This document shows positions 20,586 to 31,566 of a DNA stretch of 64,000 bases, in pieces. Below the pieces are notes generated by a model, which made no database searches, was not told the DNA's origin, and saw nothing but the letters and a program-made list of their open reading frames with translations. The number at the start of each line of letters is the position of its first letter. Position 1 is the first letter of the stretch. Source of the DNA: Pictodentalium vernedei (Eukaryota > Mollusca > Scaphopoda > Dentaliida > Dentaliidae); NCBI GenBank assembly GCA_031216915.1, contig CM062289.1, forward strand, positions 389,586,674 to 389,650,673, written 5' to 3'. A program made the translations under genes and the position numbers.

Positions 20586-22479
20586 TCAACTGGTTTAGCT
20601 CCAGAAGCTACTATCAGCGCTTTGAGAAAAATGACAGTACAGAACAATGAAAGTGTCAATGACACTGTAGCTCAACTTGTTAAGACATGTACATGCATAG
20701 TATGTGACACGGCAATGACAAACATCTAGGTAATGACCTGATAACAAAGGTACATATAAAGTATTGTAACGGTCAGTACATAACTACTGACCGTAGCCTG
20801 TAACAAATGTATAGGTAAAGTATTGTAAAGGCTGGCGACAGTCAGATGCTAAACTAGAAAAGAAATCTTTGAGTCCCAGAGTGGGTCTGACTGAACCCCA
20901 AAATATTTGTTCTCATAGCACAGTGATAACAAAGGCACCCCAAAACACACTCATTCCTGTCCCAAGGTGAAAACAAAGGTACCCAAGAAGTTTCATAAAG
21001 ATCAGTTCATAAATACGAGCCGTATAGAAGTTGACAAAAAACTGAATGGACCTAATTTCGGTACAAAATGGCCACTGGCAGTCATCTTGAATTTTGGACC
21101 GCACCCAGAAACACTCGCTCACATCCCAAGGTGATAACAAAGGTACCCAAGCAGTTTTGTGAAAATCGGTTCATAAATACAGCCTTTGGCCCGAGCCGTA
21201 TTGACATGTGCACTTACTGTGCACAAGTAGCACTGAATAAATCAAAATTCATCTAATTTGCATAATTTCTGCACAAGAAAAAAACCTGTATATGTGATGT
21301 ATTCCATTTTACTAAACATTCATACAAAAATTTATTCAAATCAGAACTTTCATACAGAAGTTCTGTACAAAAGACTGCTTGCACTAATTTTGGTACAAAA
21401 TGGCTGCTGGTGGCCATCTTGAATTTCGGACCACACACAAAAACACTTGTTCTCATCCCACGGTGATAACAAAGGTACCCAAGAAGTTTCGTAAAGATCG
21501 GTTCATAAATACAGCCTCTAGCCTGAGCCGTATAGAAGTTGTGTACAAAAGACTGATTAGACCTAATTTCGGTACAAAATGGCCACTGGAAGCCATCTTG
21601 AATTCTGGACCACACCCAGAAATACTCGTTCTCGTCCCAAGGTGATAACAATGGTACCCAAGACGTTTCATGAAAATCGGTTCATAAATACAGCCCCCAG
21701 CCCGAGCTGTATTGACATGTGTACTTACTGTGTGTGAGTATCACTGAAAAAATCAAGTTCATCTAATTTGCATAATTTTCTGCACGAGAAAAAAAAACTG
21801 TATTATATGTGATGTGTCCCATGGTCCTAAACATTCACACAAAAAATTATTCAAATCACCGCTTTCATATGGAAATTCTGCGCAAAAATCTGATTGCACC
21901 TAATTTTGTACAAAATGGCTGCCATCGGCCATCTTGAATTTTGGACTGGACCCCAAAACACTCGTTCTCGTCCCACGATGATACCAAAGGTACCCAAGAA
22001 GTTTCGTAAAGATTGGTTCATAAATACGGCCTCTAGCCTGAGCCATATTGGCATTTGCACTTACAGTGCTGAAAGTAACACTAAATGCATCAAAGTTAGT
22101 CTAATTTGCATAATTTACACACAAGAAAAAAACCTGTATTATATGTGATGTATCCCATGGTACTAAACATTCATACAAAAAAATTTTCCCACAGTGATAG
22201 CAAAGGTACCCAAGAAGTTTCGTAAAGATCGGACAGACGGACGACTGGCCATGGCATAAGCTCAAATTTGACTTACGTCAAAGTTGAGCTAAAAACCAAT
22301 ATTTGCTCTGCTCACGTTTCATATTCAGTCAAATGCAAATAATATTTTGTTTCATAAAAATTTATTCTATTACAAATTATTGGAGAGTGCCTGTGGGAAC
22401 TCTCCAATAATCTGTAATATAATAAATTTCAAATAACAAAATCAGACTACTAAAAATAATCTAGCCCTCAACCAGTTAA
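20586..22479. repeat. TTAA MITE family D split by array element 2
   Basis: The left part (TCAACTGGTTTAGCTCCAGA and CTATCAGCGCTTTGAGAAAA) ends at about 20644. The right part resumes at about 22297 with CTGCTCACGTTTCATATTCA, contains the hairpin TTGGAGAGTGCC...AACTCTCCAA, and ends CCCTCAACCAGTTAA at 22479. The uninterrupted copy at 34508-34743 shows these two parts adjacent. Confidence 0.82.
20645..22296 (+). mobile_element. Tandem-core array element 2
   Basis: The head starts AATGAAAGTGTCAATGACAC and TGTAGCTCAACTTGTTAAGA. Five to six ACAAAATGGC units follow. The end is CTCAAATTTGACTTACGTCA and AAAGTTGAGCTAAAAA. Its boundaries are independently fixed by the MITE it interrupts, which makes it the best copy for defining the element's true ends. 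Confidence 0.85.
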
Positions 22480-22670
22480 CTGGTGGAGTGATGAATTATT
22501 TTTCAATGGTGATTTGAAACATGGGTATTTTTTTCAATGATATCAAGCTTCCAGAAAGTGTAGCACTAGTTTACCTAGATTTTGTTTATAAATAATTATT
22601 TTGTTATAATTTTATTGGACATGGTCAACAGGCATTCTCCAAGAAATTGTAATCAAACAACAGTATTTAA
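22476..22670. repeat. Second family D copy sharing the TTAA
   Basis: TTAACTGGTGGAGTGATGAA begins exactly at the TTAA that ends the previous copy. A degraded hairpin (GACATGGTCAACAGGCATTCT) follows, and the copy is cut by the element starting at 22671. Its far side may continue after 24001. Confidence 0.55.
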
Positions 22671-24001
22671 ACAAGAGGCCCCAGGGGGCCTGAGGGCGCT
22701 CACCTGACATGGTAGTCTAAATATCAAACCAGGGACTTGACTTGAATAAGCTGTATACGCCCCTCTTAAGAAAAGCATATACCAACTAGATTAAGCGATT
22801 GTGCCCACATAATACACAGGATTTTCCTTCTCTTTTCAGTTCCTGCACTTCTACGTCCCAAATTGAGATAAACGCATAAAAAACAGATTTTTTTTATTTT
22901 TGTTCGGAAATTTTCGATGTCCCAAACAAAATATTTTCAGCCTAAATTTTTTTTTGTCTTAAAATTGACCAAAATGCATAAAAAAAAAAAATCCGGATTT
23001 TGGTCCAAAATTTTCAGTGTAAAAAAAAAAAAAATTTTTGTCTTAAAATTGACCGATACGCATAAAAAAACCAAAAAACAATTTCCGGATTTTGGTCCAA
23101 AATTTCCAAGTCCGGAACGGGACCCCAAATTTTCAGCCTAAATATGAACCCAGGGACTTGGCTTGAACAAACTTGAATCTTTCCCCCCTCCCTTGAATCT
23201 TACCCCCCCCCCCCCCTCTCTAAAGATGCTGCATACCAAATATCAAAAGATTCTTTACTGTTAGATCTGAAGAAGATTTTTAAAGAAAAGTCCTCATATT
23301 GCACTAAGTTAAAATTCGGGCTCCCATAGGGAGCCCAAATGTGAACCCAGGAACTCGATTTGTACAAACCTGAATCTGACCTGCCTGGAGAAGTTGTATA
23401 CCAAATATGAAATGATTCTGACTGGTGGATTTGAAGAAGAAGATTTGGAAAGAAAAGTCCTCACATTGCACTAAGTTAAAATTCGGGCTCTCATAGGGAG
23501 CCCAAAATGTGAACCCAGGAACTCGATTTGTACAAACTAGAATCTGACCTCCCTGGAGATGTATACCAAATATGAAATGATTCTGACTGGTGGATCTGAA
23601 GAAGATTTTAAAAGAATAATCCTCATTTTGCACTAAGTTAAAATTTCAGCTCACATAGGGAGCCTAAATTTGAACCCAGGAACTCAATTTGAACAAACTT
23701 GAATCTGACCCCCTCTAGAGATGATGTATACCAAATAGGAAAGAATTCTGCCTGGTGGATCTGAAGAAGAAAATTTTTTTGAATTTTGGAAATTCATGTG
23801 TGCTATCAGAGTTATGCCCCTTGTGGTGCCCCCTGTGGGTGCGGCAAGTTTATTTGTACAAGTTTGAATTGACATAGGATAGAGAACATGCACACCAAAT
23901 TTGGTTCAATTGGATCCAGTAGTTTGTGAGGAGTAGTTGATAATGTAAAGTTCACGACAGACGACAAGTGATAAGTTAAGCTCCCTTCGGTGAGCTAAAA
24001 A
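22671..24001 (+). mobile_element. Pearl-like tandem-core element (ACAAGAGGCCCC type) copy 1
   Basis: The left end ACAAGAGGCCCCAGGGGGCC is self-complementary. The interior has units of about 165-180 bases bearing TTGAACAAACTTGAATCTGA, CATACCAAATATCAAA, GGTGGATCTGAAGAAGA and GGGAGCCCAAATATGAACCC. The tail AAGTGATAAGTTAAGCTCCC ends GGTGAGCTAAAAA. Related elements are at 43290-47447 and 45091-46858. The design matches what is described for bivalve 'pearl' elements; I infer kinship and have not shown it. Low-complexity TTTTT/AAAAA patches occur at 22880-23080. Confidence 0.75.
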
Positions 24002-24561
24002 TTTGCTTCTACTAATTTGCAAACAACAAAATAAGGCATATAGTGTAAAACCAGTATAGTCACCCTCAGCACTTTTCAACAGAGCCATGAGATGAGACCA
24101 GTTAAAGGATGATAATAATGAAAGACTATTGTACAAGAAAACTATGGAATATGGGGTGACTGTTATACTGCAAGGGCAGTCACACTCCTGAACCTTATCC
24201 CATGAGGAAATTAGTCTTCTCTTTTGTGAGTTGCTGAAGGACAGGCCTTGTTCAACCACTAAAGCATCACTTCAGTTAAACTGGCAAAGTCATACTAGTT
24301 GAAATTTTCAACAGAAGGACATTTATTTACTAAGACAACAGTACCAGTAGCAATGTCAAAAATAAAACTTCCAATTCAAATGTGATGAAAGGTGACATTG
24401 ATAAAATTGATATTTCTCACACATGACACACAAACAACACCTGTTAATTTTCCAACTGAAAAGTCAACAAATCAAAATCAAATAATGTTCCCAGTTTTAA
24501 GTTTCCATAAAATATTGTTTATTTGTAATTTAACAGCTGGTACATCTAAAGCTTTTTTTCT
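24002..24561. other. Unassigned, possibly the remainder of a family D copy
   Basis: No gene. A 117-codon antisense frame at 23906-24259 has no recognised motif and overlaps the end of the pearl-like element. Confidence 0.4.
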
Positions 24562-24698
24562 TTAACCCTTTACCCAACGTAACGTCCAAAATGAGTGGTC
24601 AGAAGCTATGGTTTGGACACAAAAAATCAAAAAAAATTAGTGCTTCAAGAATTTTATTTGCAAGTGTCGTCTGCTTTTCGTGTTAGGTAAAGGGTTAA
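24562..24698. mobile_element. TTAA MITE family A, internally deleted
   Basis: Complete ends (TTAACCCTTTACCCAACGTA and GTTAGGTAAAGGGTTAA) enclose only 137 bp. The central hairpin is missing, while the outer parts (AAGAATTTTATTTGCAAGTG) are normal. Confidence 0.8.
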
Positions 24699-25299
24699 AG
24701 AAAATTCTGTATTTTTTGGTTATCTATCACAACATATGGTTGATGCCCCAATGGAATAAGCCCATAGTTTAGTATTATCCTCAAATGGGGAAATCTCACC
24801 ATGAGGAAAAATATTTGATACAGACAGGCTTGCTGATATCTTTCTCTAATGATGAGATTTCCCTATCCCACATCCAAAACACTTGAGGACTCCTCTCCCA
24901 CAACATGTCATCACCAAAATCAAAATACTGCTTGTGTGATAAAAATTTCCTGTTCTTTCAATTCATTATATGACTACATAATTTAACTGCTAAATATCAC
25001 CACTGTGTGACAATCTTTTCCTGGTCCCTGGAAAATCCACAGTGTGGAATCAGATTCTGTATCACTATAGTATGACAGGCTATTTACAGGTGCATTCGAA
25101 TTTGCATAATTAGCTGTTCCGGTCACAGAGAGTACTTTACTCCGAGCTGGAATGGGGGTGCTTGAATGCGAGTCCGGGCTTGTTTACAGTTTCGACTGCA
25201 GGCATGAAAGTTGACTGTTCACTTAGTTAGGTATGTCTTGCGCATCATGGGATTCCCTGGAAGTGCGCACCTGTTACAATAAACAGCTGGGCCATGAGA
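24699..25299. other. Unassigned sequence with a GC-richer patch
   Basis: The patch 25085-25290 has higher GC and an ATTTGCAT octamer (25100-25107), unlike its surroundings. It may be the head of the repeat element that follows or single-copy sequence. No exon could be supported. Confidence 0.35.
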
Positions 25300-25968
25300 G
25301 CATGATACGCCCGTTATTAATTACAAGAGGGAACCACACAATATGAGTATACATGTGTACTTGTCAGGTTACATATACTTGCCACCAAAAAATCATGAAA
25401 ATTGCTCAAAGTCCAACATGTGGAAAATTGCCTATATTTTGATGAATAAAGTCCCATAACTCTGGAATGACAAATCGGACAGCGACACAAATCGAAAGGG
25501 AGATTCCTTCTATCAACATATACTTGCAACCAAAAAATCATGAAAATTGCTCTAAGCATTTTCAAGTTATTGTTTGACATGTGAAAAATAAAGTCCCATA
25601 ACTCTGGAATGACTAATCGAACGGCGACACCAACCGAAAGGGAGCTTCCTTCCATCAACATAAACCACCTACCAAAAAATCGTGAAAATCTCTCGAAGCA
25701 GTCTCGAGTTATCGTACGACGTGTAAAAAATCAACAATTTTCTAAGTAATAAAGTCCCATAACTCTGGAATGACTAATCGAACGGTGACACTAAACGAAA
25801 GGGAGCTTCCCTCCATCGATATACGCCACCTACCCAAAAATCACAAAAATCTCTCAAAGCGTTCTTGAGTTATCATACGACATGTGACTGGACGGACAGA
25901 AGGACAGACGGACGGACAGCGGAATACCATAATTCGACCTGTTTTTTCAAAACGGGCGTATAAAAATA
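25300..25968 (+). mobile_element. Tandem-core element with TACGCCCGTT/AACGGGCGTA ends
   Basis: It starts TGATACGCCCGTTATT and ends AAAACGGGCGTATAAAAA, giving a 10-base terminal inverted repeat. Between them are four units carrying AAAGTCCCATAACTCTGGAA, CGAAAGGGAGCTTCC and TCATGAAAATTGCTC-like blocks. A GGACAGACGGACGGACAG tail precedes the end. It is the same unit type as 8100-8700. Confidence 0.78.
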
Positions 25969-26149
25969 AGTGTAAACAAAAATAGTTCTTTTTCACTTCA
26001 ATCCAATTTGCCAAAAAAGGTTGGGGGAATTATTAATGCTAGTGTTGGCATGTGATGTTGAACTATAAGTCATATAATAAAACCTTTTATAGACGCAGTG
26101 AAGTGATCTGGGTCATCGCCTCACGTCTCGTTGAGGAGGATAGTGTGCG

Positions 26150-26215
26150 ATATACCCATGTTGCCCATTCTTGAGGACTTCCACCCCAGGTATTGGTTAA
26201 CATATTGAAGAGAGC
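26150..26215 (-). repeat. Fragment of SINE-like repeat T
   Basis: ATACCCATGTTGCCCATTCT and GAGGACTTCCACCCCAGG match the middle of T. Confidence 0.6.
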
Positions 26216-26430
26216 TGACGCAGCTGGTGATGTCAGTTTTTGAAATTATTGATTTTGATGACACCATATATGTGGTGGGAGAAAACTCATCCTCGAGTGA
26301 TGTGTGGGTGCGATGGCTAGCTGTTTCAAATGAAGCAAAACAGGAGAACATGTTTCTTATCAAATTTGAACTGAGATTATGGTAAATGGTTTGGTATTTG
26401 ACAATGATTTGGAGAGTTTGGTGTTTGACA

Positions 26431-27074
26431 CAGGGTTCGTACACCTATCAAAAATAAAAATTCCAGGACTTTCAAAGACTTTTTCTAAGCATATTCCAGG
26501 ACCTTTTGATAAAATAATGCCGACCCTATTTCATACTTGCATACCTGTTTATAACATAATAATACCTGGTATATGATTAACCCTTTACTCAACGTAATGA
26601 CCAAAACTGGTCAGCGCTATTCACAAAAGTTGCCAATTAATTTTCATTTTTTGTCTCAAAAACATAGGTTATGACCCCTCTTTGGAACGAGCTTGATGAG
26701 CTCGTTCCAAAGAGGGGTCATAACCAATGCTTTTGAGACAAAAAAGGAAAAAAAAATAGTTATTCAAGAATTTTGTTTGCAAGTGTCACCTGCTTTTCGT
26801 GTAAGGTAAAGGGTTAAGGAGGCACGCTCTGTTTTTTTTATAAAAAAAACACAGACTTTATGCACTGTCAATCTATGTAATTATGCAAGTTATTACAGCA
26901 ATTTTTTTTCATAACATGCCAGATTACTGACATGACATGCCAGATTACTGACATTACATATTTTCAAGCACTTTCCAGGACTTTACTACTGGAGATATAA
27001 TTTTCAAACACTTTCCAGGACCTGGAATTTTGATTTTTTAATTCAAGCACCTCCAAGGACCTGTGTGAACCCTG
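26431..27074. mobile_element. CAGGGTTC-ended DNA transposon, non-autonomous, 6-bp target repeat
   Basis: The left end CAGGGTTCGTACACCT and the right end AGGTGCTTG...GTGTGAACCCTG region form diverged inverted repeats. Multiple TTCCAGGAC motifs face each other near both ends. Direct repeats TTGACA flank it (26425-26430 and 27075-27080). A family A MITE is inserted at 26577-26817. The ends resemble hAT elements, but the apparent target size is six, so the superfamily is left open. Confidence 0.72.
26577..26817. mobile_element. TTAA MITE family A, complete copy with perfect hairpin
   Basis: TTAACCCTTTACTCAACGTA to GTAAGGTAAAGGGTTAA. The centre is GGTTATGACCCCTCTTTGGA facing TCCAAAGAGGGGTCATAACC, with inner GAGCTTGATGAGCTC. 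Confidence 0.88.
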
Positions 27075-27105
27075 TTGACAATGATTTGCAGAGTTATTCT
27101 TTTAA

Positions 27106-27360
27106 CAGGTATGCAATTACCTTTGGCAGATATTCTTGCCTAGGACAGGATTTCACTTATCACTGAAATAAGTATAATTGGGGCACATTTAATCGAATTT
27201 TCCTTCTGTAAGTTGAATGGATTTTTTCACCAATGATTTATGATTTATTGAATTAAATTTAGATTAATTTTTTATCAACTTTAGACATGGCTGTTTCAGA
27301 GAAGCAATGAGTAAATTTGATGAAAAATATTTTGAAAATACTCAGCAGTTTAAGAGTTAA
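27106..27360. repeat. Foldback MITE family B
   Basis: It runs from about TTAACAGGTATGCAATTACC to TACTCAGCAGTTTAAGAGTTAA. The core hairpin (GACATGGCTGTTTCAGAGAAGC) is more diverged than at 645-704. Confidence 0.65.
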
Positions 27361-27734
27361 ATGGGACCTACTCCACAATAGTTTTTTTTTATCCCTTGAC
27401 AAAACTGGCTGTTTTGTTATTAAATGCCCAAGGTAATAACTTATAAGATCAGTTCAACTGATTATAATACATATAATAATTAAAAATCAATATTTCACAT
27501 CAACGAAAGGACTTATCTTTTGTATAATGAATAAGTTTTGATATAAACATGCTCCATCTTGGGCAAATTTTAGCACCAAAGATGAAGTAATGGAAGAACA
27601 TGTATAGGAAGTATAACACTTTGGCAATCAAATTAAAGCGAATTCCACTATTTCCAGCATAATAAAGTGAAAAATATATATGAAACATGATAGTAATTAA
27701 AAATAGAATATGTTTTCATATTTGGAATTCCTGA

Positions 27735-27841
27735 AAAAAACTTTCCACAATCCATTCCAATGCGGGGTCATGAGCTGAGTTTGAATGTTTTTTGAGAATA
27801 TTACTGGCTGGTTTTAGCCATTATGTTGGGTAAAGAGTTGC
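27735..27841. repeat. Family A MITE, right half
   Basis: It begins in the second hairpin arm (ATTCCAATGCGGGGTCATGA) and ends GTTGGGTAAAGAGTT. The left half is absent. Confidence 0.65.
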
Positions 27842-28193
27842 TATTTAGTTATTGGGGTTTAATGACACTTTCAGCAGCCAGGGTCACCCGTGTCGGACAA
27901 TTTTACAGGTGTAGGAAGCCGGAGTACCCAGAGAGAACCACTGAGCAACAGCAAGCAACTGTCAGACACCACAATGTACTAACTCCACACAAGAGGGTTA
28001 GCATTGGTTGAAGACAAGTGCACCATCGACATGCAGTATGCCTTAGTACACAATGCCACCATGTCCCCACATGAGCAACTGGGATTAAGTGTCTTGCCCA
28101 AGGACTCAACACAGTTGCCGCAGGTGGGATTCAAACTGAGGACCTCTCCACTTGAAGCCGCCTACTCTATCTACTAAGCCACCATGCCCCCAA
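27842..28193 (-). repeat. tRNA-headed SINE, second tail type
   Basis: On the minus strand the head GGGGGCATGGTGGCTTAGTA is followed by a B-box-like GTTTGAATCCCACC. The body has GTTGAGTCCTTGGGCAAGAC and the tail TCATTAAACCCCAATAACT. It abuts the truncated MITE at 27841. Confidence 0.85.
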
Positions 28194-28209
28194 AGAGTAG
28201 CTATAGCAG

Positions 28210-29300
28210 AGATTTACACTAAAGTTGTACAGTGCACAGGGTTAGTTACTAACTTGAAAATGAAATGTTTTTATTTTTACAACCGAGAAAATGTGCTTAA
28301 CCCTGTGCAATGCACAGGGTTTGTCCCACTTTCTGGTTATAAAAAAAATGCTGATAGGATCATCGATCCATTGTCGAGTTGTGACAGCACAAAAGTGGGT
28401 TTAATCATTATCAACTTATCGTCCGGAAACCAATTGTTTACAATTTACTATGTGAAGGGTTCCTGTGCCCTTGACCTTTGACCTAGTGATTCCTAAATAA
28501 ATAGGGCTTTTTCTTGCACCAATGCCAGTCTACCTATGAAGTTTCATGAATGTGGGTGGAACAATTGTCAAATTATCATCTGGAAACAAGCTGTTTACGA
28601 TTTATTATGTTTAATGCCACTGTGACCTTGATCTTTGACCTATCGAGTCCAAAATAAATAGGGGTCTTCCACTCACCCAGGCCAACCTACCTATGTAGTT
28701 TCATGAATGTGGGTCAAACCATTATCAAGTTATCATCTGGAAACCAATTGTTTACAATTTACTATGTTGAAGGTCACTGTGGCCTTGACTTTTCACCTAG
28801 CGAGTCCAAAATAAATAGGGTTCTTCCTCTCACTGATGCCAATCTACCTATGAAGTTTCATGAACGTGGGTCGAATCATTATCAAGTTATCATCCGGAAA
28901 CCAATTGTTTTGATTTATGATGTTCAGGGTCACTGTGACCTTGACCTTTGACCTAGTGAGCCCAAAATAAATAGGGTTCTTCCTCTCACAAAGGCCAACC
29001 TACATATGAAGTTTTATGAATGTGGCTTGAACCATAGTCAAGTTATCATCCGGAAACCAATTGTTTATGATTTACTATGTTTAAGGTCACTGTGACCTTG
29101 ACCTTTGACCTAGCAAGTCCAAAATAAATAGGGTTCTTCCTCTCACCGATGCCAACCTACCTATGAAGTTTCTTGAATGTGGGGCGAATCAAGTTATCGT
29201 CCGGAAACCAATTGTTTACGCCCTCCCTCCCGCTCGCCCACCATTCATCAAACTATAAATCGAGTTTGACTTCGTCACAACTCGACTAAAAATGGTAACT
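28210..29300 (+). repeat. Tandem array with nuclear-receptor-like motifs
   Basis: About six units of roughly 155 bases share AAGTTATCATCCGGAAACCA, TTGTTTACGATTTACTATGT, AAGGTCACTGTGACCTTGAC, CTTTGACCTAG, AAAATAAATAGGGTTCTTCC and CTATGAAGTTTCATGAATGT. The array opens near GTACAGTGCACAGGGTTAG and closes with CGCTCGCCCACCATTCATCA and ACTCGACTAAAAA, a closing style like the other tandem-core elements. Two units keep an exact GGTCACTGTGACC palindrome (28928-28940 and 29085-29097) followed by TGACCTTTGACCT. Non-coding. Confidence 0.8.
29084..29111. promoter_or_regulatory. Consensus ERE-like palindrome plus DR1-like repeat (potential)
   Basis: AGGTCACTGTGACCT is an inverted repeat of AGGTCA with three-base spacing, the consensus estrogen-response form. 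TGACCTTTGACCT directly after it is, on the other strand, AGGTCA direct repeats with one-base spacing, the form bound by RXR/HNF4/COUP-type receptors. The match to consensus is seen; occupancy is unknown. Confidence 0.4.
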
Positions 29301-30240
29301 GCCATATCACACACTACATGAAAATGTACACTCACTAAGACTGTGCAATGCACAAGGTTAGTCACATAACAGAGATGAACCTATTTAAAAATCCGAATGA
29401 AAAGAGCAACAAACCCTGTGCATAGTTGGTATGCTAACATGCACTAGCTAACCATAGGCATTGCACAGGATAAGTTGCTGCCATATCACTCATTACATGA
29501 AAATATACACTGACTAAGGATGTAAAAATGCATTGGGTTAGCCAACATGTCACATAGGCTGCAGGATTCAAGAAATTGATGGAAATAATTATAATGAATT
29601 GTGGACATCTTTTAAAGTGAATTCAAAAAATGAAAACATATTCTATTTTCAACTAATAGATTGTAGAATAAAGTGAAAAATATACATGTATATGGATACA
29701 GTAAAAATCCCATTGAAATACATAAACCCCAACAGCAGATTCCCCAAAAGTGATGATAAACACATATAAATTCTGCACACATTTTCTATCTCAGTTGTCA
29801 ATTTTTGGAAGCATCTATCACACATCTTGTAACTAAGACCTTTCTACATACAGTTTAGAATTACACATTTCCTGTAATTTTTGTTTTTATTTGGAAATTA
29901 ATGACACTTGCAACAAACAGTGTCATACAGTGTTGGACCATGTTGCTGGAAGAGAAATGTTGATGGATGCAAGATTTTGAGTTCGGGCAGGGAGGGAGGG
30001 AGGGGACATTTCAATCATGAGTTATGATGAGAAGCATCGCTTTGCGTGTATAGTTGCAAGCTTGAGGGGGGTATCCCACTCTCATTGGCAGTGTCTGGGG
30101 AGATGGAGGGGTGGGGTTGGGCTTCCACGGAAAAAATTTGCATGGATATGGTATTATCCATAACACATGGACATCCACTGGTGGGCCAATGTATACGCTT
30201 GGTACCTCTTTCTGTTTAGGTTTGAGACCTTGATCGGAAT
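29301..30240. other. Unassigned sequence with a recurring GTGCAATGCACA motif
   Basis: CTGTGCAATGCACA-type inverted motifs followed by AGGTTAG occur at about 29342 and 29455, and also at 28215 and 28305 beside the array. No gene; G-rich patches at 29988-30005 and 30065-30120. Confidence 0.45.
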
Positions 30241-30250
30241 GTGGTTCACA

Positions 30251-30309
30251 GAGGGTGAATTTAGTGATGCTACCTTGCTCTGCAAGGTAGCATCACCAAA
30301 TTCACCCTC
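30251..30309. repeat. Near-perfect hairpin, 28-base arms
   Basis: GAGGGTGAATTTAGTGATGC and TACCTTGC pair with GCAAGGTAGCATCACCAAAT and TCACCCTC with one mismatch around a three-base loop. It is probably the core of another foldback MITE. Confidence 0.8.
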
Positions 30310-30393
30310 TCCTGATGACAGTCTGCTTATTTCCAGGCTTGATTCTTCCAATTAATCCACTTCCCACCACACACACAGATACATGATGAACAC

Positions 30394-30591
30394 TTAACCC
30401 AACGTAACAGCCAAAACCGGTCAGCGCTATTCTAAAAAATCACTAATTAATTTTCTTTATTTTTTGTCTCAAAAACATAGGTTATGGCCCCTCGCTGGAA
30501 CGAGCTTGTTCCAATGAGGGGTCATAACCTATGTTTTTGAAAGAATTTTTTTTGCAAGTGCTCTCTGCTTTCATGTTAGGTAAAGAGTTAA
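30394..30591. mobile_element. TTAA MITE family A with shortened hairpin loop
   Basis: It starts TTAACCCAACGTAACAGCC, with the inner TTTACC missing, and ends GTTAGGTAAAGAGTTAA. The hairpin GGTTATGGCCCCTCGCTGGA faces TCCAATGAGGGGTCATAACC. Its right TTAA is also the left TTAA of the family B copy that follows. Confidence 0.8.
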
Positions 30592-30907
30592 CCCATTGAG
30601 TATTTTCAAGATATTTTCCATCAAAATCTAGTAATGGCAGCTGTGAAGCAGCCATGACTGGATTTGATGAAAAATTCATGTAAATTTAACAAAGGGAATC
30701 ACTGGTGAAAAAATCCTTTTAATTTATAGGGAGATAATTTGATAAAATGTGCCCATATTCAGGCCTGACATTTTCAGGAGAGCGATTTATTCGCTCGCCT
30801 TAAAAAAATTAAGGAGGGCAAAAACTAGCCTTCCTGGCCTTAGAAATTGATGATTACCATAACAGCCCATTACTAAAGCCCACACCTTTGCAAATCGCAG
30901 CTATGTT

Positions 30908-31012
30908 AGTGGTCTCTGTAAGACGACCACACTGCCCCTCCCACACCTCCGGGCCTTACCGAGGCCTGGAGGTGTGGGAGGGGTGGTGTAGCTGTCTCAC
31001 AGAGACTACCTT
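30908..31012. repeat. Long hairpin inside the CAGGCCTG element
   Basis: TAGTGGTCTCTGTAAGACGA and CCCCTCCCACACCTCC face GGAGGTGTGGGAGGGG and GTCTCACAGAGACTACC. The arms are about 43 bases with few mismatches and a loop of about 17 bases. Confidence 0.8.
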
Positions 31013-31152
31013 GTTAGCAACACTAAATAAAATGTACAAGCCCACAAGGCAGAATTCTTTAATAGTAAAACTTCATTTTGCCACTTTTAGGTTTTGTATG
31101 CTCAGGGTTTCGCAAATTTATTTTTTGCGAGACCCATTTCCAACATGTCTTC

Positions 31153-31216
31153 CGCTGAGTTCCAAGGTGTTCTATGTGCCTACTGGCACATAGAACACAT
31201 TGGAACTCAGGGGATG
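31153..31216. repeat. Palindrome, family F core
   Basis: CTGAGTTCCAAGGTGTTCTA facing TAGAACACATTGGAACTCAG, with TGTGCC/GGCACA at the centre. Confidence 0.85.
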
Positions 31217-31225
31217 ACGTGTCTT

Positions 31226-31566
31226 AATATTTATTTATTGGTGTTTTAAGGTCATATACGTATGCACAATGGCTAATCACGACCGTGACAGTTTTATGAG
31301 AGGAGGAAGACGGAGTGCCCGGAGAGAACCACCGAGCAACGATGAGCAGCTGCCAGCTTCTCAACATTGTAACTCTGCACTGCAGCACAGGCAGGGTTAG
31401 ATTGGTTGAAGACATGCGTACTATCGACGTGCAGTACGCCTTAGTACACAGCATCATCGTGCCCCCATGTGGACAATTGAGGTTAAGTGCCTTGCCCAAG
31501 GACACAACGTGGGAGTCAGAATCGATCGCTCAGACGGTCACCTATCCAAGGACTAACCAGGCTTGA
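31226..31566 (-). repeat. SINE with 5S-rRNA-like head (truncated head)
   Basis: On the minus strand the head reads AGCCTGGTTAGTCCTTGGAT and AGGTGACCGTC, closely matching the GGCCTGGTTAGTACTTGGAT-type segment of animal 5S rRNA. It is followed by the same body as the tRNA-headed SINEs (GTTGTGTCCTTGGGCAAGGC) and the same first-type tail (CCTTAAAACACCAATAAATA). The antisense open frames here are by-products. Confidence 0.8.

Noticed and set aside
23304-23633. 109-codon frame with internally repeated peptide (SFKIFF, STSQNHFIFGI)
   Set aside because: It mirrors the tandem DNA units of a pearl-like element, and the phase is lost in neighbouring units.
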